Below are positions 1 to 6,618 of a stretch of DNA of 9,599 nucleotides, piece after piece. A model generated the notes under the pieces. The model was not told the origin of the DNA. It did no database searches and saw nothing but the letters and a program-made list of their open reading frames with translations. Numbering within the stretch: position 1 is the stretch's first letter; every line of letters begins with the position of its first letter. The DNA is taken from the NCBI GenBank assembly GCA_015486655.1, contig WFRF01000233.1, positions 1 to 9,599 on the forward strand, in the 5' to 3' direction. The position numbers were made by a program, and so were the translations under genes. The DNA is from Caldifarciminota bacterium (GTDB lineage: Bacteria > Hydrothermota > 32-111 > QNBC01).

Positions 1-50
1 AACAAGTTCAAGGTATTCAATGAGATTCTGAAACAAGTTCAGAATGACAT
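1..50. repeat. Two-hairpin dispersed repeat, truncated by window edge
   Basis: The intact core is an 8-bp perfect inverted repeat, ATTCTGAA (25-32) and TTCAGAAT (38-45), with a 5-nt loop ACAAG, followed by GACAT. Upstream, AACAAGTTCAAGGT plus a TCAATGAGA linker matches the first hairpin and linker of the copy at 6843-6895, so this is the same two-hairpin unit with its left arm outside the window. Its arms differ from the other copies by paired changes (CTGAA/TTCAG here, CCGGA/TCCGG at 6871-6891), which suggests that the fold is maintained. Confidence 0.7.
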
Positions 51-150
51 ATCTGAGAGTTGAGAAATAAGAAAATATGAGATAATCAATTATTCATTTA
101 AATTCTCAGTTCACAGTTCTTACTTATTACTTATTCACCCTCATGCTCTG

Positions 151-191
151 CACCCCCCCCTAATTCCGAGGGGAATTTATAGATGTCACCC
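151..191. repeat. C-tract / GAGGGGAAT module, copy 1
   Basis: This is a run of eight C residues, then TAATTCC and GAGGGGAATTTAT, ending in ATGTCACCC. The same order (CACCCCCC, CCCCT-type arm, GAGGGGAATTYAT, ATGTCACC) appears at 6791-6846, and part of it at 7083-7119. In this copy the left arm is degraded, so the CCCCT/AGGGG stem is imperfect. No function is known to me; it is a dispersed intergenic element. Confidence 0.6.
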
Positions 192-200
192 GATAGATTA

Positions 201-269
201 GTAAGAACTATGAAGTCAGAAGTAAGAAGTAAGAGGTAATGAGATTCCGAAGCAAGTCCGGAATGACAT
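201..269. repeat. Purine tract plus GATTCCG hairpin repeat
   Basis: A purine-rich tract of AGTAAGAA-type words (201-240) runs directly into GAGATTCCG...CGGAATGACAT (241-269). The hairpin arms are ATTCCGAA (244-251) and TCCGGAAT (257-264), with loop GCAAG and one mismatch. The opening GTAAGAACTATGAA and the junction to GAGATTCC are shared with 3029-3096, so tract and hairpin were copied or are maintained as one composite unit. Confidence 0.7.
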
Positions 270-357
270 ATCCTATACATATGGATTTGTGGCATCCTTC
301 GTTTTGAATATAATTTGATTAAATGTTAAAACCTGCCCCAATGCCTATATTCCCCAA

Positions 358-1125
358 TCAAAATTTCAAATTTACCAAATTAACCCCCACAAGCGGACTT
401 TGCTCTATAGTACTGCCAAATAGTTTCGGAAAATCAAAAGAAAGCTTTCCGTCATTAATGCTTATCAACCCTTCCCCCTTTGATTGCACGGTTTTATACC
501 TTCTTGTCAGGTTAAAACCTACCACTGCCCCTATAATGGGAGCTGAAACTTCAATAATTCCGAATATCGGTGTATCCGATGGCCCATCAACTATATTAGA
601 CGTGTAATAATATTGGGAACCGAATGCCAATGCTTGGATTCCCAACGAAATTGCAGTTCCGTAAATTAACGTTTTGGGTAATGAACCTGTTTCTTCTCCA
701 ATATTCCCCCCAATATATGCCCCAAATTGATTACCGAGAACCCATCCTATATCCATTGAAATAATTGCCCAGCCGCAATCACCACCCCATATATTATGAT
801 CCGCCCCTGTCACATAAATAAAATACGTACCGATAGCACCGGCAGCTCCCACAAATGCGCCACCTAAACTTTCTTCTACTATTCGATAAAAACTAAGAGG
901 GGGTATTGTATCTCGTAAAGTGTCATTCATGGAATCTGCATTAACCTTCTTGTAATCATTGTATACGACACTTTGATTCTCAACGCAATACTGTCTACCG
1001 ATAAAATTATATTCACCGACATTAAAAGCATGCAAGGTATAACCGGGAATAATAAAAATCGACGACATTAAGAGGCAAACAAACAAAATTTTTCTTTTAA
1101 CAGTTTTAATAGAGTAAATTTTCAT
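358..1125 (-). CDS. Secreted Gly-rich hypothetical protein
   Basis: I do not recognise a named family. The 255-residue product opens with a basic N-terminus and a hydrophobic stretch at about residues 13-29, consistent with a signal peptide or anchor. A polar region follows (35-80), then several Gly/Ala-rich hydrophobic segments (about 87-105, 128-150, 152-170, 178-204) with GxxxG-like spacing. A short ISINDGKLSF segment comes near the end, and the last residue is Phe. Such an arrangement fits an envelope protein, perhaps in the outer membrane. I recall similar proteins with ISIxDGKLS and a V-x-L-V-x-x-x-F end from uncultivated bacteria, but cannot verify this. The ATG is well supported by GGGAGGG five nt upstream. 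The gene has its own promoter (1157-1184). After the TGA the frame stays open for 12 more codons (319-357) with a barrel-like ending, so the stop may be recent or coincidental. Confidence 0.75.
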   Translation of the reverse strand: MKIYSIKTVKRKILFVCLLMSSIFIIPGYTLHAFNVGEYNFIGRQYCVENQSVVYNDYKKVNADSMNDTLRDTIPPLSFYRIVEESLGGAFVGAAGAIGTYFIYVTGADHNIWGGDCGWAIISMDIGWVLGNQFGAYIGGNIGEETGSLPKTLIYGTAISLGIQALAFGSQYYYTSNIVDGPSDTPIFGIIEVSAPIIGAVVGFNLTRRYKTVQSKGEGLISINDGKLSFDFPKLFGSTIEQSPLVGVNLVNLKF

Positions 1126-1156
1126 AAAACCCTCCCTTTCTATTTATTCTATGTCA

Positions 1157-1184
1157 ATTATAAATCTCTCTGATAAAATGTCAA
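1157..1184 (-). promoter_or_regulatory. Near-consensus sigma70 promoter for the secreted Gly-rich protein
   Basis: On the minus strand there is a perfect TTGACA (1179-1184), a 16-nt spacer and a perfect TATAAT (1157-1162). The predicted transcription start is near 1150, about 25 nt before the ATG at 1125. It lies entirely in the 79-nt gap after the ABC-F stop codon, so the downstream gene need not depend on read-through from the ABC-F gene. Confidence 0.75.
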
Positions 1185-1204
1185 ATATAAATGTAAATAG
1201 TTTC

Positions 1205-2779
1205 TCAATCACCAATCTTAATGAAATCCGTAGCAATTTTTTCTATGAAATACCTGTCGTGCTCAATAAAGAGCATGGTCGGTCGGTACTTCAATATCAC
1301 CTCTTCGATTTGCTCCCTGGAAAACAGATCAATGTAATTCAAAGGTTCATCCCATATAAACAGACTTGTAGTCTCGACAAACGAAAATGCCATTTCCACC
1401 TTTTTTTGTTCTCCCATGCTGAATGTCCATAGAGGCCGTTCAAAAATATCTCCTTTTATCCCCATTGATGCCAGAACATTTCTGAATTGCGATAGATCCG
1501 TACCCTTTACCTCAATAATATCTTTCAAATAATCCTTATTCCACCGAGGTATTTGCCTTGCAAAAACCGTTTTTACAAAAGTCGGTTTGTAAATTATACC
1601 TTTTTCCGCTTTTAATTCACCTGATATTGCCTTAATCAATGTTGTTTTCCCCGCACCGTTTCGTCCCTCTATGGCAATTCTGTCACCTTTGCGTAAGATA
1701 AGGGAAAAATCTTCTATAATTCTCTTCTTTCCGTAGCTTAAAGTTAGATTTGTTATGGATAGAACTATTTCCGGCATATCATAATCGCTCTTTAATTTTA
1801 ATTTGCGCTCTTTTTCTCTATTTTTTAAAAGTGTTTTCTTTTCTTCAACTTTTTCCCCCATTCTTCTCTCTATATTTTTCGCTCTTTTCATCATTCTGGC
1901 AGCACTTGCCCCAACTGCCCCTTTATCCCCTGCACCAATCTTTGTTTTCTCAATTCTAAATGACCACCTTTTAAGTCTGTCGGTGGATTTACTAAGTGAT
2001 TTAATCTGTTTTTTAATATTATAATCCCTCCTCTTTTCATACCCGATTTCCAAATCCATGTTGTATTTCCATTGGGAGTAATTTCCTTTATTTATTCTAA
2101 TGTCATTCTTGTTGATCGATATTATATGATCCGTGCACAGATCGAGAAAATATCTGTCATGGGAGACAAGCAGAAACCCTCTTTTATCGGACAGGTATTT
2201 CGCTATAATCTCCCTCCCCTGCATATCAAGATGATTTGTGGGTTCATCTATGAGGGGATATTCCCCTTTTCTCAAAAAGAGTGATAGTATCTTAACCTTC
2301 GTTTGCTCACCGCCACTCAAATCACAGAATCTCCTATCCAATACGGATTCATCCAAATTCATCCTAAAAAGTTCTTTTTCCATCTGTGATTTTATTCCAT
2401 ACCCGTCGTACCGCTCGTATAATTCAAGTAAACTACCGTATTCTTCTAGACTCTTATCGTCCCCTCTTTTTACAAGCTCCTCCATTTTCTTTTCCCATTC
2501 TCTGAACGGGGCAACACTCTCCATAATAACATCTTCAACATTTCTGTTCTCATCTGCTACTTCAAACGGAAAGTAATGAACTGGAACAGGAACATGGACC
2601 CTGCCGGAAACAGGTTGTAACTTTCCTGTTATCAATTTCAAAATCGTTGTTTTTCCTTTTCCGTTCAGCCCCACAAGTCCCGCATTCCATTTTGTATCAA
2701 TTTCAAGATCTATACCTTCAAATACCGGGGCATAAGGATCACTATAATAAAATTTCACATTATTAAAAATAATATTCAT
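1205..2779 (-). CDS. ABC-F ATPase, Lsa/CplR-like ribosome protection type
   Basis: This is a soluble 524-residue protein with two fused ABC ATPase domains and no membrane segment, which is the ABC-F layout. These proteins bind the ribosomal E site; the Lsa/CplR subgroup dislodges lincosamide, streptogramin A and pleuromutilin antibiotics. NBD1 has Walker A GLNGKGKTT (37-45), signature LSGGEQ (154-159), LIDEPTNHLD (176-185; Glu179) and switch His207. The interdomain linker (about 243-335) is basic and helical, with an RWSFRIEKTKIGAGDKG...AARMMKRAKNIE tip (271-304), the antibiotic-resistance domain region. NBD2 has GRNGAGKTT (372-380), a divergent signature FSMGEQ (453-458) and IWDEPLNYID (475-484; Glu478), followed by EHD (506-508). 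WDEPLNYID plus FSMGEQ is what I associate with Lsa-type proteins. The length is slightly above the usual 490-500. The start is set by AAGGAG five nt before this ATG; an in-frame TTG 15 nt upstream lacks such a site. Actual resistance is inference; a housekeeping translation factor is the alternative. Confidence 0.87.
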   Translation of the reverse strand: MNIIFNNVKFYYSDPYAPVFEGIDLEIDTKWNAGLVGLNGKGKTTILKLITGKLQPVSGRVHVPVPVHYFPFEVADENRNVEDVIMESVAPFREWEKKMEELVKRGDDKSLEEYGSLLELYERYDGYGIKSQMEKELFRMNLDESVLDRRFCDLSGGEQTKVKILSLFLRKGEYPLIDEPTNHLDMQGREIIAKYLSDKRGFLLVSHDRYFLDLCTDHIISINKNDIRINKGNYSQWKYNMDLEIGYEKRRDYNIKKQIKSLSKSTDRLKRWSFRIEKTKIGAGDKGAVGASAARMMKRAKNIERRMGEKVEEKKTLLKNREKERKLKLKSDYDMPEIVLSITNLTLSYGKKRIIEDFSLILRKGDRIAIEGRNGAGKTTLIKAISGELKAEKGIIYKPTFVKTVFARQIPRWNKDYLKDIIEVKGTDLSQFRNVLASMGIKGDIFERPLWTFSMGEQKKVEMAFSFVETTSLFIWDEPLNYIDLFSREQIEEVILKYRPTMLFIEHDRYFIEKIATDFIKIGD

Positions 2780-2784
2780 AACCA

Positions 2785-2790
2785 CTCCTT
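2785..2790 (-). promoter_or_regulatory. Shine-Dalgarno site fixing the ABC-F start
   Basis: AAGGAG on the minus strand ends five nt before the ATG at 2779. It overlaps the in-frame upstream TTG reading (TTG AAA GGA GTG GTT ATG), so the shorter, 524-residue product is preferred over a 529-residue one. Confidence 0.8.
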
Positions 2791-2855
2791 TCAAATTTTA
2801 ATTTTGGGTATGGATGGCTGAGAAAATTGTGTTATCTAATTGATCATAGTGGCTT

Positions 2856-2884
2856 ATTATATAACAGAATCAATTATTTTTCAA
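2856..2884 (-). promoter_or_regulatory. Sigma70 promoter for the ABC-F gene
   Basis: The minus strand reads TTGAAA (2879-2884), a 17-nt spacer and a perfect TATAAT (2856-2861). The predicted start is near 2849, giving a leader of about 70 nt before the ATG at 2779. The leader has a possible three-codon reading frame (ATG ATC AAT TAG, 2847-2836) almost at the transcript end. I see no strong hairpin in it. Confidence 0.65.
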
Positions 2885-2945
2885 CAATTTTTTATGGAAT
2901 AACATTAGATAGATACAAACATACTTAAAACCTAATTGAAGTATA

Positions 2946-3096
2946 GCGATTTCATCTCAAGTAAAGCGATTCCGTCGCAACTAAGAAGTAAAAAGTGGAA
3001 AGTTAGAAATAAAGAGGCTTCGCCTCAAGTAAGAACTATGAAATAGGAAGTGAGAAATTAGAAATGAGGAGATTCCGAAGCAAGCCCGGAATAACA
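2946..3096. repeat. Modular repeat cluster: mini-hairpins, purine tract, GATTCCG hairpin
   Basis: Three 13-nt mini-hairpins with 5-bp stems and 3-nt loops occur in order: GCGAT-TTC-ATCTC (2946-2958, one mismatch), GCGAT-TCC-GTCGC (2966-2978, one G-T pair) and GAGGC-TTC-GCCTC (3014-3026, perfect). Each is followed by AAGTAA or AACTAAGAAG purine words. The purine tract at 3029-3068 runs into GAGATTCCG...CCGGAATAACA (3069-3096), parallel to 201-269. A further mini-hairpin with its own paired arm changes is at 6711-6723. No gene overlaps the cluster. Confidence 0.7.
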
Positions 3097-3103
3097 AATT
3101 GCA

Positions 3104-3127
3104 AAGGACACCGTTTACGGTGTCCTT
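3104..3127 (-). terminator. 10-bp perfect hairpin, possible terminator of the diiron gene
   Basis: AAGGACACCG (3104-3113) and CGGTGTCCTT (3118-3127) pair perfectly around a TTTA loop. It is the strongest short stem in the spacer and lies about 140 nt beyond the stop of the ODP-like gene. On the minus strand only a short TTTG follows the stem, so as an intrinsic terminator it lacks a good U-tract. It could instead be another repeat module sitting directly beside the GATTCCG repeat. Confidence 0.4.
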
Positions 3128-3264
3128 ATGTGGCGAAACATTACAAGCAACCTTTTTGAAAAACTTCAGCATCAATTATCAATCCTGAATTATTTTGCTC
3201 GTTATTCCACTCTTTTTTACAATATATATAGCATATCTTATTTTAAATTATTCATCAAATCATG
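3128..3264. other. Short AT-rich spacer without recognisable features
   Basis: Between the hairpin and the stop codon of the ODP-like gene I see only AT-rich sequence, with no convincing reading frame, promoter or repeat. Confidence 0.5.
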
Positions 3265-4368
3265 TCAGGCTATAAAACTCTCCTCACTATCATTCTCTGT
3301 CGTTCCCGATTCTTTTATGATAAAATCAGGTGATTCAATTCCAAAATTGGACAAAGAACTCGCAAAAAGTCCTCTTAATTCGCTAAGCGTATCTTCGTCA
3401 GAGACATTTACAAGCTCTTTCCAAAAATGATAGATAGCATCTTGAGGAAGAATCTTTATTTGAACTATGGTATCCCCGGAAACTCTTATTGAAGGAGTAA
3501 ACTCTTGAGATTTACTTAATGAACTTATTAATCCTTGGTGAATGTCCGGATAGAGATTTTTAATCATATCAAGGAACCCGTTTAATGCCACCATGAGAGT
3601 GGACAATTTGTCCTCTTCCCACTCCGCTGCATCCAACCCTACATCAAGAGAAGCTATTCTGCTAAGAAAATCATACACAAGTTCACCCTTTATTACATCC
3701 CCGTGCTGAGGTGCTATTACCTCTGGAGTTTTACTCAATAAACCTATTTTATCGACTGCGATTTGCAAAGCCTTTTTTGACGGCATATATATTTGATGAA
3801 AAAGCGAAATTCCTTCCCATGATTCCTCATCAGCATAAATACCACTTCCCTCTCTTGTATCAACACCGCCTAAAAAATCACCCGTGAAAATCACTTTGCT
3901 CTCAAAATCATAAAACATCGTTGCGCCCACAAAATGACAATATTTAGCGGGAATAAACTGAATATAATGCCCCGTTTTCTTTATTCTGAGAACATCGAAC
4001 TTAAATGATTCAACCGATTTAAATCGTTTTTCAGGTATACCATACATGCTAATAAGCCTCCATGTATCTTCCGAAGCCAATATAACTGCTTTTGGGGCAG
4101 AAGCTAAAATCGCCATTATATTTGATGACACATCTGGATCCTGATGGCTTAAAAATATCGCATGTACATTTTTTATTCCTCCTATCAACTCTTTTAAAGT
4201 CTTACTTAATACAGGGTAATCAACTGCCGTCCCCGGATCCATCAACATGTTTACGCTTTCGCCGTGGGTACCGACAAAACGTTTAATGTAAATATTTCTG
4301 TGGAGAAACTTTTCGCCGCTTCTAAGTAAATAAAATTCTTTTCCTATTTCATGTAACTCGCTAGCCAT
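3265..4368 (-). CDS. ODP/flavodiiron-like metallo-beta-lactamase-fold protein
   Basis: The first 230 or so residues have the metallo-beta-lactamase fold of flavodiiron proteins, which reduce O2 or NO at a non-haem diiron site. Visible candidate ligands are His75, Asp77 and Asp79 in SHQDPD (74-79), His145 in AKYCH, Asp164 in FTGD and His222 in PQHGD. The canonical flavodiiron HxExDH is changed to HQDPDV: Glu becomes Asp and the final His becomes Val. This HxDxD pattern is what I associate with the ODP (oxygen-binding diiron) group, in which a member from Treponema denticola works as an O2/iron sensor in chemotaxis. There is no flavodoxin or rubredoxin domain, so a redox partner would be separate. 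The remaining residues (about 231-367) form an unassigned, acidic C-terminal region. The ATG has AAGGAGG seven nt upstream. The gene stands alone. The fold and probable iron binding are well supported; whether it is an enzyme or a sensor is open. Confidence 0.8.
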   Translation of the reverse strand: MASELHEIGKEFYLLRSGEKFLHRNIYIKRFVGTHGESVNMLMDPGTAVDYPVLSKTLKELIGGIKNVHAIFLSHQDPDVSSNIMAILASAPKAVILASEDTWRLISMYGIPEKRFKSVESFKFDVLRIKKTGHYIQFIPAKYCHFVGATMFYDFESKVIFTGDFLGGVDTREGSGIYADEESWEGISLFHQIYMPSKKALQIAVDKIGLLSKTPEVIAPQHGDVIKGELVYDFLSRIASLDVGLDAAEWEEDKLSTLMVALNGFLDMIKNLYPDIHQGLISSLSKSQEFTPSIRVSGDTIVQIKILPQDAIYHFWKELVNVSDEDTLSELRGLFASSLSNFGIESPDFIIKESGTTENDSEESFIA

Positions 4369-4382
4369 GTTTATACCTCCTT

Positions 4383-4796
4383 AACTTAAACATGTTACAA
4401 TATTAAAAATAATATTATATTTATATATATCACAACATTGTATATCATTCAAGTATAAAAAGATTACATAAGTTTATATAAAATCTTGCAAAGTAGTATA
4501 TATATTCCCCATCTTTCTACGTGAAATTTACACAGATATAACATATCGTATTTTCATTGTATAATAACCCTATAAATTGAATTGTTTATAATTGATTATT
4601 CCGGATTTAATTCCGATATTTCAAACTTCTTAATCATAGATCAAATGCCAGGGTGAAAAATGTACTTTTACAACAATGAGATGTTCTAAATAAATGAGAA
4701 TCTGGAATTGAGAAATTAAATATATAATTAATTTTATTGTACCCCTATTACCTATAATATATGGTAAAATACTGCGATTATTTTGCTCCCCCTTCC
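4383..4796. other. AT-rich intergenic region between permease and ODP-like gene
   Basis: About 410 nt without a supported gene. The right part is the 3' flank of the permease gene, and I see no strong terminator hairpin in it. ATTCCGGATTTAATTCCGAT near 4598-4617 looks like a decayed copy of the GATTCCG hairpin repeat. The left part presumably carries the promoter of the ODP-like gene. A 26-codon minus-strand frame at 4464-4544 has no Shine-Dalgarno site and is not called. Confidence 0.55.
4424..4452 (-). promoter_or_regulatory. Weak candidate promoter for the ODP-like gene
   Basis: TTGAAT (4447-4452) and TATATA (4424-4429) on the minus strand are 17 nt apart, with a predicted start about 50 nt before the ATG. 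The surrounding DNA is so AT-rich that several alternative -10 matches exist, including TATAAT words nearer the gene without a good -35. Choice of site is therefore uncertain. Confidence 0.3.
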
Positions 4797-5837
4797 CTAT
4801 ACCTTTTCTACCGCATTTTCGATTTTTCTCTCTTCCGTTTCAATCTCTTCAACAATTGCCTCTCCCAACGATTCATGTTTTGTTTTTATCTTTTCAAATA
4901 TCTTATACCAAACGGAAGCCATGGGCATCTGTATTAGAAGGGCGGATACAACCCCCATAAGTGCCAAAGGACCGAAAGCCGATATTGCAAGACCCATTGC
5001 GATGGATAAATTTTTCGTGGATGCTCCGTAAACTACCGGTATGGATTCTTCAAATGATAATTTGAAAATCCTTTTCGAAACGAAATATGACAAAGGAAAC
5101 ATCAACAAATAATACACAAATACACCTATAATCGGTAATATTATCATAGCCGGGTGTTTAAAAATAAATACGGCTTTCAAACTTGAACCTGCAAAAACGA
5201 GATAAAATGCCATTAAGGATGATAAAAAATGCAAACTCGGAGTTATTTTTTTCAACCCTTTCTTTCCCGAAACTTTTAATATAACTTCTCTGGTCCCGAT
5301 TGCCAATAAGAACGGTCCCACAACAAGAATCAATATGCTTCTGATTAATATTGCAATATTCATGTTTATTCTGTTGCCAATTGCGAATTTCATCCCGTAA
5401 GGCACCCAAAATATGGCAATTATAAACGTAACCAACTGAATCGCAACGGCAAGTGGGAGACTTGCATCGAGGATTCCCGACCAGTAAGTTATAAATCCTC
5501 CCGGAGGTACAAGGCCGGCAAGCATTAAACCGGCAAATATATTCGGGTTTTTTGTTATAATAATCGCTATGGGCCACATGACAAGCGGAGCAATGATCAG
5601 GGACATGACAGAACCAACAATCAACTCTCTTGGAAACCGTATTGCATTTACAAATTTGGTGAGATCCATATTTATCATCATTGCCCATAACATTATAAAA
5701 GCAGACGGAATTATAAATAATTTAAGATCCTTCAAGATATTTTTGTGGACATACAACCCTGTGACTAACCCTAAAGCAAGAAATAGCAGAACCAGAACAA
5801 TCATATTCTTTTTAACGAAATTATCAAGCTTTTCCAT
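4797..5837 (-). CDS. BASS/ACR3-like membrane permease
   Basis: This 346-residue integral membrane protein has about ten hydrophobic helices (first about 12-30, last ending near 310) and a charged Glu/Lys-rich C-terminal tail (313-346). It resembles the bile acid:sodium symporter superfamily (SBF domain), which includes ACR3 arsenite exporters. Matching landmarks are a discontinuous-helix-like AGLVPPGGFITYWS (107-120) and the second repeat equivalent YGASTKNLSIAMGLA (270-284). ACR3 proteins normally carry a conserved Cys in the first of these motifs, and none is visible here, so arsenite export should not be assumed; an organic anion is equally possible. It is the second gene of an operon with the outer-membrane protein upstream. 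The upstream gene's TAA shares its last A with an ATG at 5849, but the ATG at 5837 has GGAG six nt before it and is the better start, implying translational coupling. Confidence 0.8.
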   Translation of the reverse strand: MEKLDNFVKKNMIVLVLLFLALGLVTGLYVHKNILKDLKLFIIPSAFIMLWAMMINMDLTKFVNAIRFPRELIVGSVMSLIIAPLVMWPIAIIITKNPNIFAGLMLAGLVPPGGFITYWSGILDASLPLAVAIQLVTFIIAIFWVPYGMKFAIGNRINMNIAILIRSILILVVGPFLLAIGTREVILKVSGKKGLKKITPSLHFLSSLMAFYLVFAGSSLKAVFIFKHPAMIILPIIGVFVYYLLMFPLSYFVSKRIFKLSFEESIPVVYGASTKNLSIAMGLAISAFGPLALMGVVSALLIQMPMASVWYKIFEKIKTKHESLGEAIVEEIETEERKIENAVEKV

Positions 5838-5843
5838 AAACAA

Positions 5844-5847
5844 CTCC
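5844..5847 (-). promoter_or_regulatory. Shine-Dalgarno site at the porin-permease junction
   Basis: GGAG sits immediately after the stop of the outer-membrane protein gene and six nt before the ATG at 5837. The alternative ATG at 5849 has no purine-rich site upstream. Ribosomes finishing the first gene would be placed on this site, a usual arrangement for coupled translation. Confidence 0.65.
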
Positions 5848-5848
5848 A

Positions 5849-6610
5849 TTAACGCAAGAAGCAGTAGAATTCAGTCAAAACCTTATAGTCGGTTTTTAAA
5901 GAATTATTATCAATAACCGGTAAAAATACCCCTGCCTTTGCGAATATTTTCTTATTGAATTTATAGAGAATCTCCTCGGAAAAGGTTAAATTTTCGATAT
6001 TTTTCCCGAATCTGTAATCATAATCGAATGTTGTCATTGAAACTAATCTGTTACCATAAAAATGAGCTGCAACTGTCAGGAAATTATCACTCTCCTGAGA
6101 GTTTCCTCCCTTACTAAATTTTTCCATAAAAGATGTATAATACCTCAACTCCAACATTTTATAAAAGTAATTACCCAGCAACTCAATATACGTATCATAA
6201 GTTCCGCTTCCGATAGATATTCCACTGTCGTTTTTTGCCACATAACCGACCGGCAATTTAAGAGAAAATATCAAGTCCACATTATTCTTTCTTCGAAAAT
6301 TTAACAAGTTAAATATTACTCCCTGTCTCATATCCCCTATTCCGGCATTCGACGCCGTTCCCATCTGTTTTTTTACGTAAAAAGGTTGCTGAGCATATAT
6401 ATTAATCCTATTTGAAATCCCATACTGTTCCTTAAGTCCCGTAATATTCATATATGAATTACTCATCTGAAAATCCGCGTAGAAATCAAACACTTTTACA
6501 AGCAACCTTCCCTTTTGAAAAAGTTGGGGAGATAAATAATAACCTCTTATCATCCCGGGCAAAGTAAGGAATACTAAAGAAACAATCAGAATAGAGCAAA
6601 ACCTTTTCAT
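5849..6610 (-). CDS. Outer-membrane beta-barrel protein, MetA-like
   Basis: The 253-residue precursor has a signal peptide (Lys2-Arg3, hydrophobic 5-20, likely cleavage near residue 23). It is followed by alternating, aromatic-rich strands typical of outer-membrane barrels. The GIGDMRQGVIFNLL stretch (90-103), FSLKLPVGYV (115-124) and GSGTYDTYIELLGNY (134-148) resemble the MetA/phenol-degradation-associated outer-membrane family, which is poorly defined and often annotated as a transporter. Unlike most barrels it does not end in Phe; the last residues are FYCFLR. The start is chosen at MKRF because GGAGG lies five nt upstream; the frame continues upstream through the operator palindrome but has no ribosome site there. 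First gene of an operon with the inner-membrane permease, so the pair could move one substrate across both membranes; this is inference. Confidence 0.72.
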   Translation of the reverse strand: MKRFCSILIVSLVFLTLPGMIRGYYLSPQLFQKGRLLVKVFDFYADFQMSNSYMNITGLKEQYGISNRINIYAQQPFYVKKQMGTASNAGIGDMRQGVIFNLLNFRRKNNVDLIFSLKLPVGYVAKNDSGISIGSGTYDTYIELLGNYFYKMLELRYYTSFMEKFSKGGNSQESDNFLTVAAHFYGNRLVSMTTFDYDYRFGKNIENLTFSEEILYKFNKKIFAKAGVFLPVIDNNSLKTDYKVLTEFYCFLR

Positions 6611-6618
6611 ATCCGCCT

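Larger units (their letters stand above)
1..357. other. Gene-free spacer made of dispersed repeats
   Basis: I see no credible coding region here on either strand. The stretch carries two copies of a GATTC...GAATGACA hairpin repeat (22-50 and 241-269), one copy of a C-tract/GAGGGGAATTTAT module (151-191) and a purine-rich AGTAAGAA tract (201-240). All three modules recur in the spacers at 2946-3096 and 6711-7119. The last 39 nt (319-357) form an open in-frame extension of the neighbouring gene, discussed as a finding. Confidence 0.75.

Noticed and set aside
319..360. TGA recoded as tryptophan or selenocysteine
   Set aside because: TGA serves as the plain stop of the ABC-F, ODP-like, ArsR and PglZ-like genes, Trp is encoded by TGG, and no selenocysteine insertion structure is evident.
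2981..3175. 64-codon minus-strand open frame
   Set aside because: It runs through the purine repeat tract, the GATTCCG repeat and the 10-bp hairpin; its sequence is simply the translation of repeats and it has no good ribosome site.
4464..4544. 26-codon minus-strand frame in the AT-rich spacer
   Set aside because: No Shine-Dalgarno site, no promoter specific to it and no recognisable sequence; chance opening in AT-rich DNA.
5158..5688. 176-codon minus-strand frame inside the permease gene
   Set aside because: It overlaps the permease in another frame, is Cys/His-rich in an irregular way and has no family resemblance; the permease frame has a clear membrane pattern.
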